In this document: positions 39,001-54,000 of the stretch, piece after piece
Numbering within the stretch: position 1 is the first letter of the stretch
Layout of the letters: the number at the start of each line of letters is the position of its first letter
DNA from: Holothuria scabra
Taxonomy: Eukaryota > Echinodermata > Holothuroidea > Aspidochirotida > Holothuriidae
Length of the DNA: 64,000 nucleotides
Assembly (NCBI GenBank): GCA_037179385.1
Contig: CM074188.1
Coordinates: 19,175,318 to 19,239,317, forward strand
Direction: 5' to 3'
Position numbers and translations under genes: made by a program
The notes under the pieces: model-generated
Told to the model about the DNA's origin: nothing
Seen by the model: only the letters and a program-made list of their open reading frames with translations
Database searches by the model: none

Positions 39001-42000
39001 ACATTGCTAAGGGTAATGTTCCACAGATTGAAAAAAAAAATTCTTTTTCTTTCTTGAACAGAACGTAAACCTGTCTTCTGATTCTAACTTGATCTGTAGT
39101 ATAGCCCAACTCAACACTACATGTGCTAACTCTAATAATGCTAGATGAAACTAGATCTGTAGTATAGCCCAACTCAACACTACATGTGCTAACTCTAATA
39201 ATGCTAGATGAAATAATTCTAATGGCTGTGTTCATGGCCAGAATTCACTACATCATTAGGCACAACAAAATGTATAACATCAAATGATTCAGCACGGTAA
39301 TGCTGAAGTATATTTGAAACAACTGAATGACATCATGATTCCAGATCTCTGTTTTAACCCTTGTGCTACTGAAGGGAGTCCATCCTACTGTACTGAGCTA
39401 TATGTTTTAATCCATATACACAGTACAAATGTATGGGTTCAATGAATATTCAGTTTTTGTATTCAACCTGTCATATTTGTATTTGTTATAACTCAAGAGG
39501 ACGCACACATATGTAAAAAATATCACCTCTGCAAGCCTATTCCGTGTCCAAACTACAGTTAAACACCAGAGGTTTATATGGAGCTATTCCAGAATGCAAT
39601 GGTGCAATGGTTTTGTGATGACACTCTATGTATATAGAAATGGTAAACTAGAGTTTTGCAGTGAAACCATGCGTAGCAAAGGGCTTAATGATTGATTTTT
39701 AATGGAAGATGCACAATTTACCTTGACAAAAAGTAATTTCTTTCGACAGGTTGAAGGGAGAATCCCAAATAACTCCGGTCACCTGTTGCTCCAAACCGAA
39801 TGACACCAGGGTATGGTACCACTGCTACTGATGGTTGACAGCTCTGTGGGGAAGGGGTCCCTTGCCCAGGTGGATCTGTTGGATAAGGGGAAGGGGGTGA
39901 GTCTCTGATTGCTGGAGATATGTCTGTCAACTCCAAGCCTTTTTGTCTGATGACAACTTCAGGATCATTCAGATTTGGTGAGCTATTCCAATGTGAATGA
40001 AAAGATATAGTGATAGTTGAGAATATTATCTGTCAACTATGTAATAATATGAAGTAGAAACACTGATTGACCAATGCCAAAGCATTATACATTTGCATGC
40101 TTCACAACAATTTATTGGAAAGAGATGTTAAGAGGTCCTTGGCAACAGCATATGACAACATTTTGATGTGAATTCAACCAACAGCTTAGTGTGAAGAACA
40201 GGGCTGGGCAAAATGTCTGCTTCCCGTAAGCAAGTCCCCCACAAGTTTTCATGCTGTGTTCTTCCCAATAATGAAATCTTGACAAATAACTAATGATCGG
40301 CAGAATTTCTAAACTTCCCAAAACCACAATGAAAAATAAGACTTCCCCACATTCCCTGCTCTGCACATCCTGTTCGAACAAATGCAGTACCGTATACAGA
40401 CTATTCTGTTTATACTATAGCTAGTAAGCATCTGTTGTAAGGCCCATTGTATGTTGAAATGAGCAGATTGCTGACCAGGAAGGACTATCAGGGGCCCGTT
40501 CCACAAAGAGTTACGCATGATCTTAAGTACGATTTACTGTTGGCTTAGGTATGGTGAATCAAACTTAAGATTGTGCGTAACTCTTTGTGGAACGGCCCCC
40601 TGGAAGTTATTTTACACTTGACTGACATAAGCAGAAGCATGGAAACACACCCTTTAGCCTGTACACTTCATGTATGCACTGTCATGTATGAAACAAGCTT
40701 AATTTTCCACCAAGTGCCTAAATTCCCCTCAAAACACAATGACTTGTTTTGTTGGGTTTGTTCCAACCGTGGTGAAAATTTAATTTTTTTATATGATAAT
40801 AAAAGGTACATTACATAAACATCCTATTAAAAGATTCTGAAGTGTTGGTAAATGTTTAATAGTCTAAAGTACAGTTGTAGGCACCAGGGTGAATAGTAAA
40901 CAAGTCATAAGTTTTACTGCCATTCTTTAGAGAGAATGCTTACATTATGAAGTGTCTGACTTACAAATTATTGATGGTAAATGATCTCATGTCCCCAGAT
41001 AGTGACTCCCTCACAGGAAACTGTCCACCAATTAGTTCAGGGATAGAAGCAGGTACTCCACCAAGGTACAAAAAGCTGTGAGGAGGCCCATTAATTTGGA
41101 TACCATCAGTTCCCAACTGACGACTACTGTATATAGTAGCTTGGTTGTTCACTTTGAGAGAAACACTGCAGGATACAAGAAATAAATGTACAGAGAAAGA
41201 TAATGTCATAACTTAAATGTTACCAATAATGAACACAGCTATTCCAAAAAAGTTTCATGTGCTTCAATAGTTTACATAGAAAACTTATCCATGTCCAAGT
41301 TGTAAGGTGATGCATCTTAGGACTTATGACATACAAAATGGGTTTAATGGAGGGGAGGCTGGGATACAATGAGGTTAGTTTACATAACATAGAGTTTTAC
41401 AATTCAACTTAGAATCCTCTGGTGTAATCCAGAAGTGTCCACCAGCCTTTTTATAATTATGGCACACTGGATTGTTATCCCTACTTCATTGTTTATGCTG
41501 AGCATCACAAACAACTACAATAAGTTCCATTTTTAAAGTCTTTGGTATGACCTGGCCTGAGAATCATGCCACAAACCTTCCAAGTGAGAACGGATCATGT
41601 GAAGGTGGTTCTACTATTTAGAAAACATTTTTTTTTTAAATAACAGGTAGATCCAAGCTGTCATCTAATCTTCAGTCAACAATATCAAGGATACATAAAG
41701 CTATGATTTCAGAGCATTCCATTCAACCCCCTTACCTAACCTCTCATATCAGTTGTCTCTGACCAATTACTTAAACCATTGCAAAGTATACTATTTAAAA
41801 ATTGTGCACTTGTAACATAAACAAGTAGAATTTCCATTAGAACATTTTTGAAACATTTCTGCCGGGAACAAAAATGTCACATCTGTTTCTTCTCACATAA
41901 AAAGCATACCTGAGGGCAGTAAACTGGATGGTAACTAGCTGCCATTGGCCATTGTTTAACATTTCACCTTTTGTTTGCAAAGGCTCAGACAAACCTTTCC

Positions 42001-45000
42001 CAATGTTGTAGCGGACAAAAATGTTGCCATGGTAGAGGGCTACATAAAACAGTTGGTTCTGTTATTAAAAAATAAAGGAAAACACACATATTATTTGAAA
42101 AGCAGCCATGACAAACTTTAGAAGCATGAATAAGCCTTCTAACTACTTTTTTTTTCATTCATTGTTCTACTTGAGATGTCTGGATTATTGTGATCTGTTC
42201 ATGACACAGTAAAGCATTATCATTATTTTTTCACTATTTCTACATTGTATAAGCGTTTAATTAGTATGAAACGAGCAGTAACACTACCTCAACAAATGTT
42301 GTAAAGTGCATAAGCTATAATGATGACCATATTAGTACTTCTAACTTGACCATAATCAAATGCTGCTTTACATTCTTAAACCAATCTAAAGTTGGAGTTA
42401 GATGGAGTTTTACGACCCAGTTTCCAACCGACTGGTTCAAACCGAGCTAGCCATGGCCTTTTTTCCAGTTGTGAATTACTTGCTTGTTTTCCCTACTACA
42501 TTGCTCATGCTGAGTACCAAGCACAATGGCAGCAGGTTCCATTTTTGAAGTTTTCAGTATGACCCAGCCAGGACTTGAACTCCCAACCTCCTCTAATGTT
42601 AGAGAGTTTGAACACCATATAACACAAGATAATAGTTCACAACAATGGTATAAAATTCCATTTTTGCTTTGGTTTTACATTTTCTTTACACACTCCTAAA
42701 CCTATCTTAGATGGAGATCTAAACTTGAATAATTTTACTCTTCTTCAGTAATAACATTCCCTGCATGCTGAATAAAAGCATTCAGTGGTGGAATCCAGGA
42801 GGGGACAAGTGTGGGCCTCCTCTATCGAGCATCATGCATGCTCAAATATGCTTCAAAATGTGTCAAATATAGCCCTTGATTGACTCTTCCAGGACTTGCA
42901 TGTCGTCTATTGGAACTTCCTGGATATGTCCCTCAGCATTTGTGGTAGGTGTGTACAATGTCAAGCAGAGTTCTCAAATAAAGGTATCCAACAGTTGGAT
43001 GCAAAATCTTGCAGAATGAAGCTTTAAGCAAGTTTGTGGCATGTTAACTGGAGTGTAATTTAATTTCTTTGTCATGGAGAGTGGCACCTGGTTTTAAATT
43101 TGATTTAATAGGGCTATTACACAACTGACACACCAATCTTACAATCTTAACTAAGGGTTACATTGTAATGCATGTTGAATTGAGAAGGTGTCATACATGG
43201 AACTTTCAGCCAGTACCTCCCCTAAAAAATGAGAACAAGATGGTTTACATAGGACAATGTGCTATATGAAAGCATTAATTTTCTGGTCAAGTGAGAGAAA
43301 AAAGCAAAGCCTGCAATAATAGTGTTTAAGACACCTAACAAATTAAATAATATTGAGATAAAGTATAACTATGAAGTGCACATGCCTGATTATTTTCTAA
43401 ACTGATGGATAAGAGCAAAAACTATTAAAGATGACCAAACAACAGAGTTTACAAACTTACAAATGATTGTGCATCATAAGAATATGCCAAAATGCCATGA
43501 GGTTCCTCTGTCTTGAAGAAAAATTCCAGTGATCTAGTCGCCTGAAGTTGGTCTGCAATTTGCAATTGAGCATATGCAAAGTCTCCTGTGAAACCAAAAC
43601 CCTCTGTCACCTGCAAGTAAGTATTTTTCTTTGGTTAACTTGATTGAAATAGATGTCAGCTCTTTCAGCAAAAGCTCATACATCAATGAATACTTCTCCT
43701 GGACCACTCATTCGAAAAATGTAATGAGTCCATGCTCTAAGTATGAGTTTGTTTCAAGAGGTTTTATGCCTCAATCTAAAACCTTAAGGCTTAACAATCT
43801 ATTGGTGCCCTTGGCTTTTTTTTCCAGCTGTTGGGTACTGGTTGATTATCCCTATTCAATAGCTTATGCAGTGCACCGACATAATGGCAGAAGGTTCCAT
43901 TTTGAGCTTGTTGTTATGACTCTATTTGGTAATGGAACCAGGGCCTTCCATGTGAGAAGGTCTAAGTATGAGGAATATCTACATTCCTTGCCTTAAGTTT
44001 TGATATCATACTTAGGCATACAAGGTCCCTAGTGTTGATCTGAAAAAAAGCACCAAAAAGTTTGTGCTCAAAATGGAAAACTTTTACACAGTGATTGAAA
44101 GCATTCTTTCCCAAGCATGTCACTTGTAGTGACATCAGATGACCTTTTATCTCCACTAAGGTAAGGAGGCTCCTGTTAGTGAAATCACAATACTAAGTCC
44201 AATGACTACACAAGCTTACAACTTCCAATTATTTAACCTACTTCAAATGTACACCTTTGATGAGGCAATATCTGCTCAACACTTCTGCCAAGTTTGAAAA
44301 GGTTTGGACATAACCACAAAAAGTTGAAGGTTTTGCATTTTTTTACACTTTAACCTTTCACAACCTCACCTGCCCTTGTTGTTACCATAATTTTCAAGCT
44401 CTTGATATGTTTTACAACTTTGACAAAGATTGGTCAAAGAACCTGCAGACAACAATTTTTTCTAATGTTGGCAGACAGATAGATGCATCTCCATGACAAT
44501 AGCTCAATTTGCAGAGCTAAAAATGCATTCATCCATTCATTACAATAAATTTGTAATACTGAGTTATACCTACCATTTTGACATACTGGACTGTCTAGGT
44601 TTTATTGTGGTTGACCACTAAAAGACCTAAATTGCAATCAACATTAACTAGCTTATATCCTCTCAAGAGCATAAAGACATAAAGCATAAAAGCTATGATA
44701 CAGTTTACCTTTTCAAAATATCATTACCAATTACCAGTCATGATTTGACACACATACTATCATGAATGCACAACCTGTTTCTTTCTTTTATCATTACAAT
44801 CAAAAACTTTTATCTCAAAATGTGTAAGAACTACAAAGTTTTTCACTAATACATAATTCAGACATTCACATCATCTTACATTAGTTATCTAGTTTATTTA
44901 TTGGGTATAAACACAGTTTAGTACTATCAGTGCAGTAACATTACTGATGAGAAAAAAGAATGTTACTCTTCATAGTACCTCATGCTTTAATACCTACCTG

Positions 45001-48000
45001 TGTGTGTGCCAGATTTTTACAAACAGAAACAATTTTTACCACAAATGAGCATAAAGAAAGCCATGTGAAATTTTATTGCAATACACATAGCTACAAAAGA
45101 TCTATAAAGCCATTATAAAACAAATCGGAACAGCTTTGAAAAATGTCAACAAATAATACTTATGATAACATACCTCTGCCAAGCAACCAGTAAACTTGAC
45201 ACCAGAGTGAGTCACAGCTGTTTCTTCTGTAACATCAACACGGCTAAGCGCACCACTTGTAACGTTTGTTAGATATAAATTCCTCAAGCACCCTGCAAAA
45301 CTGAGATCTGTTGGGCCATGTCTTTATGAAAGATAAGAAGAAAAAATTTTGAAAATACCCTCTTAACTGCACTTACACAGTTTTATACCCTTTCTACTCA
45401 CCCCACCTGCTGTAGTAACATTATTACCACCACTTGGATTGGTTTTTGTCGTTGCACCTGTTCTAGTTTTTGAGGCCAAAGTCTTTCATTTTGCAAATAG
45501 ATTAAAGAGCAGCCTTTTATCCAGGGTACTTAGGTTTGCATTGTTCCAGTTTGTAAAGGCTTCATTAAGCACACATGAATTATTGCCCTAGGCATAAATG
45601 TACTAAATAAAATTCTGTTAAGCTGGCATACTTTGTAAAATTAGAACAAAATGTCAACTTTTCTATTTTCTCCACATTGTAATGACTTCAGTTCATAGCA
45701 GCAACAAAGAAACCTCAAGTTACAGAAAAGCACTGCAAGGTTACTGTATTTGTACTGGAGTTTTAATTTCATTTTCATTTGCCTTACTAACAAACTATCA
45801 AAACTTTAAAAATAAAACTGAATTGTGAAATGTTTCCCACAAGACTGGTGAAGTAACTCCCAAGAGAATTTCTTTTCCAAACTTTTAATACATGTTTTCT
45901 TCTTGCATGCTATCCTGTCCTTACTTCCACATGTGCTACATCTCCTTCAAAACAGTACAGTAGATACCTATTATGTAACTCAATGCCTGATAAAGACTAG
46001 GTACACTTCTAACAAGATGAAAATATTTTTCAGGACAAGGAATGTTTGAAATATACAGTCAAAATCAGACTAAAAAATAAATTTATTTCAATTGAATATA
46101 ACAAATATTTTGGATCTCTTTGATTTCCAAATTCGAAACAATATATTTTCCATCGAATTAGAATTAGTTGTTCATATTAAAATGATTTAGAAAAAATCAA
46201 CAGGTCCTCCAAGTCTTGTGTATCTTCAGTCTAAGACACCAATAAATTAAACCTTGCTAAGAGGTGAAAGATTTGAATGACACTTGGCATGTATCATGTG
46301 TCATATCATGATGAAACTTACACAGTAGCCACCTGTTTAACAGGGTCAGCTGATCCTAGAAATATTTTGGCTGAAGATCTCAAGTTTGGAAAAGTGAGAG
46401 AGTACAAGGTTTTTCTGTCAAATCTTTCCTGCACAGTTCCATTCAGGTGACTTAATTCCATTTTGTAGTTTGTTGAATTGTAGCTGACATAAACCTTTGA
46501 AGATGAAGAAAAACAAAAAAATTACACATTAAGATTCAACCAATGATGGACAGTGTATTAGCAGTCCTGAGTTGCTTAACCTACTTCTTTCATAAAAAAA
46601 CATTATTTTGATTGGAAAGACAGAGAAGAAGTGCAGAGCTGCCAACCTGTCACCACAAAAAAAGTAGTTTTGAGTTATAAGAGCATATCTTTTAGGCAAA
46701 AAGCGGATTTTCAGCACGACAGAGCAATGGCATTTTCCCCAAATAACCTGCTTCAGCGACCACTTTCATTTATGACCATCTTGCTTCAGTGTGAAACAGG
46801 TTGTTCACCTTGAAATGAAAATACCCATTTGCATGTATGTACATGGAAAAACTCAATTACTCTTATGATAGGGACTTAGTTCTTGTTGCTTTTTTGCACT
46901 TCTCCAGAATCTTGTCTGACCACGTTTGGTCTAATGGTTAGAGCATCCGTCTCTCACGCAGAAGGCCCTGGGTTCTATTTACAGGTTAAGTCATACCAAA
47001 AACTCTAAAAATGGAACCTACTGTCATTGTGCTTGGTGCTCAGTCTAAGCAACTTAGTATGGAAAACAAGCCAGTGAGCCACAACAGGAAAAAAGGCAGA
47101 GGCCAGCTTGACTTGAGCCACCAATTGGTTGGAAACTGAGCCATAGAACTCCATCTAACTAGCCCAAAACTATAGGTAATTTGAATAACACAGCTTTTAA
47201 TCCCATGTTTGACAATTATTCAACTTTTCAAATTTACTTCTCATGACTAAATAAGTCATCACTTTTGGAATTCAGTTCTTAACTTAAAACCTTACTGCTA
47301 TTTAAGCAGTTAATAAACATTATTTTCATGTGATGTCATAATTGGTTTGCCCACTGTCGGGCAAAAAATGTATAGTCATCATGCCAGTTATCAGCTGCTT
47401 TTCACCTAGCTATAAATATTACACTACAGTTTTTGCCTAGCAGCCAAGATAGGGGAAGGGTTTGTGACATCAGTAAAACACTCTAGGCTGGTCAATCTCC
47501 TTCATATACTACAGGGATGGTGTCAAAAATTTGTTTACCTCTGTACTAACACTGTCCCCATTCCATTTCTAAAAGTGTCTGCATGGACTTTTTTAGCTCT
47601 TCTGATTCCTCTTATTAGTTGATACAACACATTGACCTTTAAACAAAGTATCTTAAACTTTAACTGCCAGAGCATGTCTCTTTCTATACTACTAATGGGT
47701 TAAACCCATCTCTGTACACCTCAGCTTAACCTTAACTGGTTTAAGTTGTGGTAATAAAAGGTAGAATGCTGTTAATTAATCAAAGCTGACTTAAATGATT
47801 AATGATTTACCCACTTTCTTACACCATCCACCTTAAACAAAATGTTCAAAATTGTTTCCTATTCATAAATCTATGTAGCTATATTTTTAGTAAACGACAT
47901 GGTAGTATCTAGGGAATGCTTTGAATGAAACGGGAAATGCAGGAATGTACACCCACCAATGAGTCTCCCCTTGCCCAGTTGGAACAAGACAACAGAATAC

Positions 48001-51000
48001 ATAAAAGTAGGACATCATGCAACATTTCATCCTGCTGGTATTTTATACCCTCCTTACCTTATGCCAGTCTGCATCATTATATCTCTCACTACTCCTGATG
48101 GTATACTTGGCATTACCAGCTGTGTTAAATTCAAACACCACTCTACCATTTGCTAAGAATATACCTGAAATAATAAAAGACAAGCAATAGAGACCAATCA
48201 TAAGCAGATAAGAACATGAAAATAAAGACACAATTAACAAAAAGTCAGCAAGTTAACTAGGCAGGCCAAAATACAACTTGAGTCCAACAGGCACTCGACC
48301 TTATTAATGGTAAGTAAGACTACATTTGTGTTTGGAAAGTCACAAGGCTCAAAGTCAAACCCATGTAACTTGAGAAATGCAAAATCTCAGAATTTACAAA
48401 ATGTTAGTTTTTATGGCATCCCAAATCACTATGATCTGCCACTGGAATGCTTTTAGTAGGAATGCTGAAGGGAAAATGCAACTGCCTCAACTTGAATTAG
48501 TAGTGTTGACTATCCTATTTAAAGAATGGCTCTTGAGAAGCATGGAATTATATTTTTCGTCTTCAGTAGTGAAATATACTAAGAGAAACTACTTGATGTA
48601 AATGAATATGCAATTCTTTAAGTCCTCAAATATCTTGAAAGATGTTTGGAAGAGAAATGGAGGAAAATTGTGAAATTTAGCTACTAATTGTTTTAAATTA
48701 AAATTGGAGTGAATGCATTTGACCTTATTGTGGTTACATCACAAGGAGAATGGACAATTTCAGGTTGCAATATTGCTCACAAAACCAAGATTTTTATTAC
48801 TTTTGAATTTGTTAAGCAGACTAATTACTTCTTGGACTGATTCCTTAATCATTCCCGTGAAAGCAAAACAAAAAGCAGAGGCATGGAAAGTTTAGTCCAA
48901 TTGACAAGAGAGTGCAGAGTTTGTGCACGCTTGATATCTTTGAAGCATTTTCACCCAATCAGGAGGGCATTTTTCACTCCACTCACAGGGCAATAAATCA
49001 CTGCATTCTTATCTGAGATTTCAAAACTTTGCATTGATACTAATAGCTGACACAAGAAACAACAAACTCATAAAATAAGGTGCTTTTGTAATATGGTGTA
49101 TGGGACAAATTGGGGTGACAGTTGCTTAAGGACTTAGTTAACCACATAGCCCTTCAAATATGGCACTTGGACGGGGACCCTCCATTAGTGTTAATTATCA
49201 AAGGCAGCTTGAAGTCACCCAAGCATACACAAAGATAAGGAAAAATTTGTTTTGCTAGCTGAAGCAAACAATCTTCCTGCTTACTGATGGGAGGAAGTAG
49301 ATGGTCACAGGAGTTTATTAATGTTTGGATTATAATTTAAGGTGTAAATTATTCACCATCTATAAACTTCAAATGGCTTCTCCATATAATAAAATATATA
49401 AGTGCACAAAACTCATTCCATACCTATGTAAGATATGAGGTTTGGTCTTGAAATTAAAAAAATGACTGCCTCCTTCACTGATGTCCTAAACTCTAAAGAA
49501 ATACTGCTATCACTGTAAGGATCAAAGTCAGTCCAAGGAATCTGTACAGTAGAAGATAGTAGACAAATTGTGTTACAATGCAAAACATGTAACAAAGCTT
49601 GTCATCCATATGTTTTGTATTATAAGCATTTTCAAGGGACAAAATTCTTTGACTTAAAGATACACAGGAAAGTTGTCTCTTTCAGGGAGTGAAAATTGCA
49701 TCTCAGTCTCTTATAGTGTTCAGAAGATACTAACTTTCAAATAAATACAATTTTTGCTTAAGACTGAGCGCATTAAAGGAAATTTTTCATATCATTTTAG
49801 CACATTAATTTGACATTGCATTCATTTTTTATAGCTTGCTGCAGCATCATCTTTTGCTATACTCCACATATGGTACAGGGTAATGCTAGCTCTACAGGAA
49901 AAGATATCCAAACATTCCAACAGTATCAGATTTCAAGGACAAACAGAATGTCAATTTCTAAAGAAAAACAAAAGAAAAAACCAAAGGAATCTGACACAAT
50001 GTGCCCACATAACATCACTTTCTATAGCTTTGTTGAAAAGTGGAGGTATTTTGAACATAAATAACCAGTCTTCAAAATAAGATATCTTTAGTAAGGAGGG
50101 CATTACAACAAGATTTGAAAGGCATGGTCTGGGATACTTTCATCTTTCTTATGAGGCCCACATAAAAAGGCCAATAATATGTCTTTGAGCATGTTGTACT
50201 AATAATAGGTCATGTTTGCATGAACTTGAGAAGAATTAGTTGCCATTCATACATTTTCAACATCAAGCACTAACAGTCATGCCAAATGAGCAACATCAGA
50301 AAACCAAAGTACTACTTCTCATTAGCACATAATATCACACTTGCACAACTATGAAATACTCCTGAAATTGAATTCACAGTAAATGTTTTAAGGTACACTC
50401 AATATCAAGAGTCTCTTAACTGTCTGAATAACCCATCATGATATACAGCCAATTCTATTCATTTTTAGTAGCAATCTGGGGCCAGATTATTTTTTGAGAG
50501 AAAAATCATGGCTATTAAATAAATGCATTCTCTATAGCACAAAATTGCTAACCTCAAGGTATCCAAAGCCATCAAGGCTGATTCCATCAATCTTTGAAGG
50601 TTCTGAAGGTTCTACAGGTTGAGCTGCCTCACAACATGAAGTTGAGCCTTCCAGGGAATACGGCTGCCAGAGGTCAAATTCCTCTTCCTCAAAAATCACA
50701 TCTGAAATACATCCTGCAAAGTCTCTGCTGAGAGCTAGATCAAACTGAGGGTAGAAAAATCAACAATTCAGGGACTTTTTTGAGAAATGTCTAAAATACA
50801 AAGAAAAAAAAAGTGTTTACTCTTTCTCAAAAACCACATCTGAAATACACAAATGTATTAAGCCCTTAGCTCTGAATGGTTTCCTTTGAAACCATACTTT
50901 AACATCACCATATACATATGGTTTTGATGCAAAACCAAAGCACTCAGCTGCGTTTTGGACAAGCTCATTAGAAACTTATGGTGTGAAATAGTGTTTTGGA

Positions 51001-54000
51001 CATGGAATAGACCTGAAGAGGAGATAATTTTACACACTGAAAACGCAAATGTAGCGGCCTCCATACTAAAACATAGCATATCATGAAACCTGTACTGTGT
51101 ATGGGTGATATAATATAAAGCTCAGGATATGGTGGGACAGACCCTCTTCCATAGCAGAAGGGTTAACTACTCCTGGTACAATGTGAAACATTCCATTACT
51201 TGCACAACTTCAATCAATACTGATAGTTTACTCTTGAGTGAGTGCCGAATCTCTGACATTTACTACCCTTGACACCACTGAACTATGAAATAGTTAAAAA
51301 TTGGCTTTAAAATGAATTCATAATCATTATTACAATGTATATTTAAAAACACAAAAAAATGGTAGTGTTGAAAAAGGAAGGAGAAAAGCAAGATCAGCTA
51401 AACTGACAAAGAGATTTTTCCAGATACATTTTTTGGATTTATTGCAAAATCTTGAAACCATGCAAAAAAATCTTGTAAAAGAATGAAAAACATTCAAGTA
51501 GAATTACATTTGAACTCCCCTACCAGGAATCCCAACCACGTCCATCCCTTTACATGCTGCAAGGAAGAAAACGTCTGTAACCAAAGTCTGTGCCACCACC
51601 AGTTAAATAAGAGCTTTCCCCTCTATTTCAAAATATCATGCTCATAAATCAAGAGAGATGTTTACCTTAACTCCAGAGTCCAAAGTAATATTAAGCTAGA
51701 GACATTGACACAAGGTAAAGTTGGAAAGAGATTTGTAAAAATCAATGATGCATGATTAAAGGTTGCACATTGGATGGGATATTGATCTATGTTACATGAC
51801 AAAAAATGTGACATTTCACTTCACTATTTGAAAATTTCTGGCTTATACCACCTATCTTGATACTATTTGGTAAAATAAGGTGGAAGTGGAAAGTTTTGAA
51901 ATGTTGTCACACTTTTTGAATTTTGATGATCATAAAACATTAAATAACACTTTCTAGGAAGTAGAATTTAAAATAATGGAATTTTTTAAAATGCTATCAC
52001 TGTAACTGATTCCATGAATTATAATTTTTTCATTACCAGTTTATGTCCAGCCTTACCTGGTAATTCCTTGGAATCCCACCTATGTGTAATGTGGTATTGG
52101 CTTGGAATGGCATGTACATCAGGAAGATATTAAGACTGCGATCAAAGTCTGTTGAGCTACCTCCTGTAGAGATCTTAGTCACTGTTAATTCTCCTTGGTT
52201 GGCATATCTGTAAATATGGCAAAGAGGATGGAAAAAACAAAAAAACTAAAAAACAAATTCAGAAATACAAAGACATAAACCATTAAATAGGTTGCACTAT
52301 TTGACCTTTCCAGGGGACTAAACAGAGAGCATCAAATGATAGGCTGAGAAATAATGTGACCACAACTGTAATACACAAAGCATTTATATTATACCACTAC
52401 AAAACATATTTGCAAGAAAGATGTACAGCTTTAGAAGACTTGTTGGAATGAATGTTTCTATACCACACCCAATTAGGTATGATTTCAAACCATGACTTAA
52501 GGGTGCAGTTTGCTGGGACAGAGGGAAGGACTGATGACTTGCAGAAGTAAGGATAATGCTCACTTATTTACTTAATATACCTTACACAAAAAGAAGTTGT
52601 CACGAATTGTAAGTGTTTTAAATGGTCCCACTACCCCAAAGCAAATAATAGAAAACAAACTTCAGATTTCTCCATGAAATGGTTAAAAAATGTTTTACTC
52701 TTCTTTCTAAAATAATAACCTATATCAAGATTAAAATTATGTAGGTTCTTACACTTTGCAAAAAGTCTCAACAGGGCAATAAGAGTTTTACAGACAATAT
52801 AAGCCTATAGTTTCAGCACCTCATTTTCCATTCTGAAGTGATTGTTTACCAGAATATAGAAACATTGAAGGGGTATTTTAGGTTAAAAGAAATGTTGACT
52901 TTGTGAAAATTACTGTTGAATGAAAATTTCTGAGCATTTGTTGGGTGAAAAAATTCCATACAGATGCAAGGCAGCCTCCATTACGCTGTAGCCAACCGCA
53001 ACTTTTGACCATGATCACAGGTCACTTTTGGTTAGTTTTAAGTCAGTATACAAGGTGGTGCAGAATAAAAGCTGTGAAAAACTTGTAAAAACAAACCTCT
53101 CATTGCAGCTCAAATGTTGATAATTTTTCAGATATTATTACAGCTTACTCAAGAAATTCAGAGAATTTCCTGTCATTCCACCTCACTGTCTTCTTGTTCC
53201 TACATAAATAATTACATTCCCTTGCCCCTGCTCTATGGCGTAGAGTTTCAATTGAAACTGAGACTATCACCAGAGAATAACTTTTGAAAGAGTTCTTTAT
53301 GACTCAGAGAAACTAATGGACTTTATTTTACATTGGATGTTTGGGGCTAAATAAACTTCTTTGACGTTAACACATCCAAAAATTCTCACCTTGTAGCTAG
53401 AACACTGTACCATTCCCCACAGCAAACATCAATTGGACTCTGAACTCTCACAACATCATCAGCTATTCTAAAACGAAATACTACACGACTGGCAACAATT
53501 TCTAAGCTCATGAAACTTTTGCCTTCTCTATTTTCTGTGAAAAACAAAAGCCCATCTCGTTGCTCAGTGCGGAAACTCAGTCTGACCTCATCATTCAAGG
53601 TTTGTTGAGCATCTGATTCCCTCCTTAGAGTTAAAGCACTGGATCCTTCAAATCTGGCTGGAAATTTAGAATTTACAAGATGAGTTTGAGCCTGAGCAAG
53701 TTTGAGTCTTAGAGCTGCCATCTTTTCAGCAATCTTTGACCTTAGCTGGGTGGTTTGGTTTGTCAGTTGATGAAGTGTCTGGAACTTTGCTGCAATCTCC
53801 TCTTCTGATGCTTCAAGTGATGATACTTCAGAAAGATAAATGAGAAATAAATGTGAAATAGGAGAAATGGTAAGTTCACAGAATCAGTCTCATGGCAAAT
53901 TAATGAGAAAATGCAGTCATCCCAATTTGGAAAGTTATAGTACACCATCCTGTTTCATAAAAGGCTAACATTTTTCTTTCTCCTTTGCAAATTTAAGAAG

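Noticed and set aside
43631..43996. 121-codon plus-strand ORF
   Set aside because: It overlaps SINE copy 7 and the end of intron sequence; no family resemblance.
45285..45293. TTTTGCAG as the acceptor of laminin exon 12
   Set aside because: It gives the wrong phase after exon 11; the AG eight bases upstream keeps frame and adds the expected Phe-Ala of FAGC.
46920..46990. Possible tRNA gene
   Set aside because: A and B boxes are recognisable, but the acceptor stem does not pair and the sequence continues into the SINE body.
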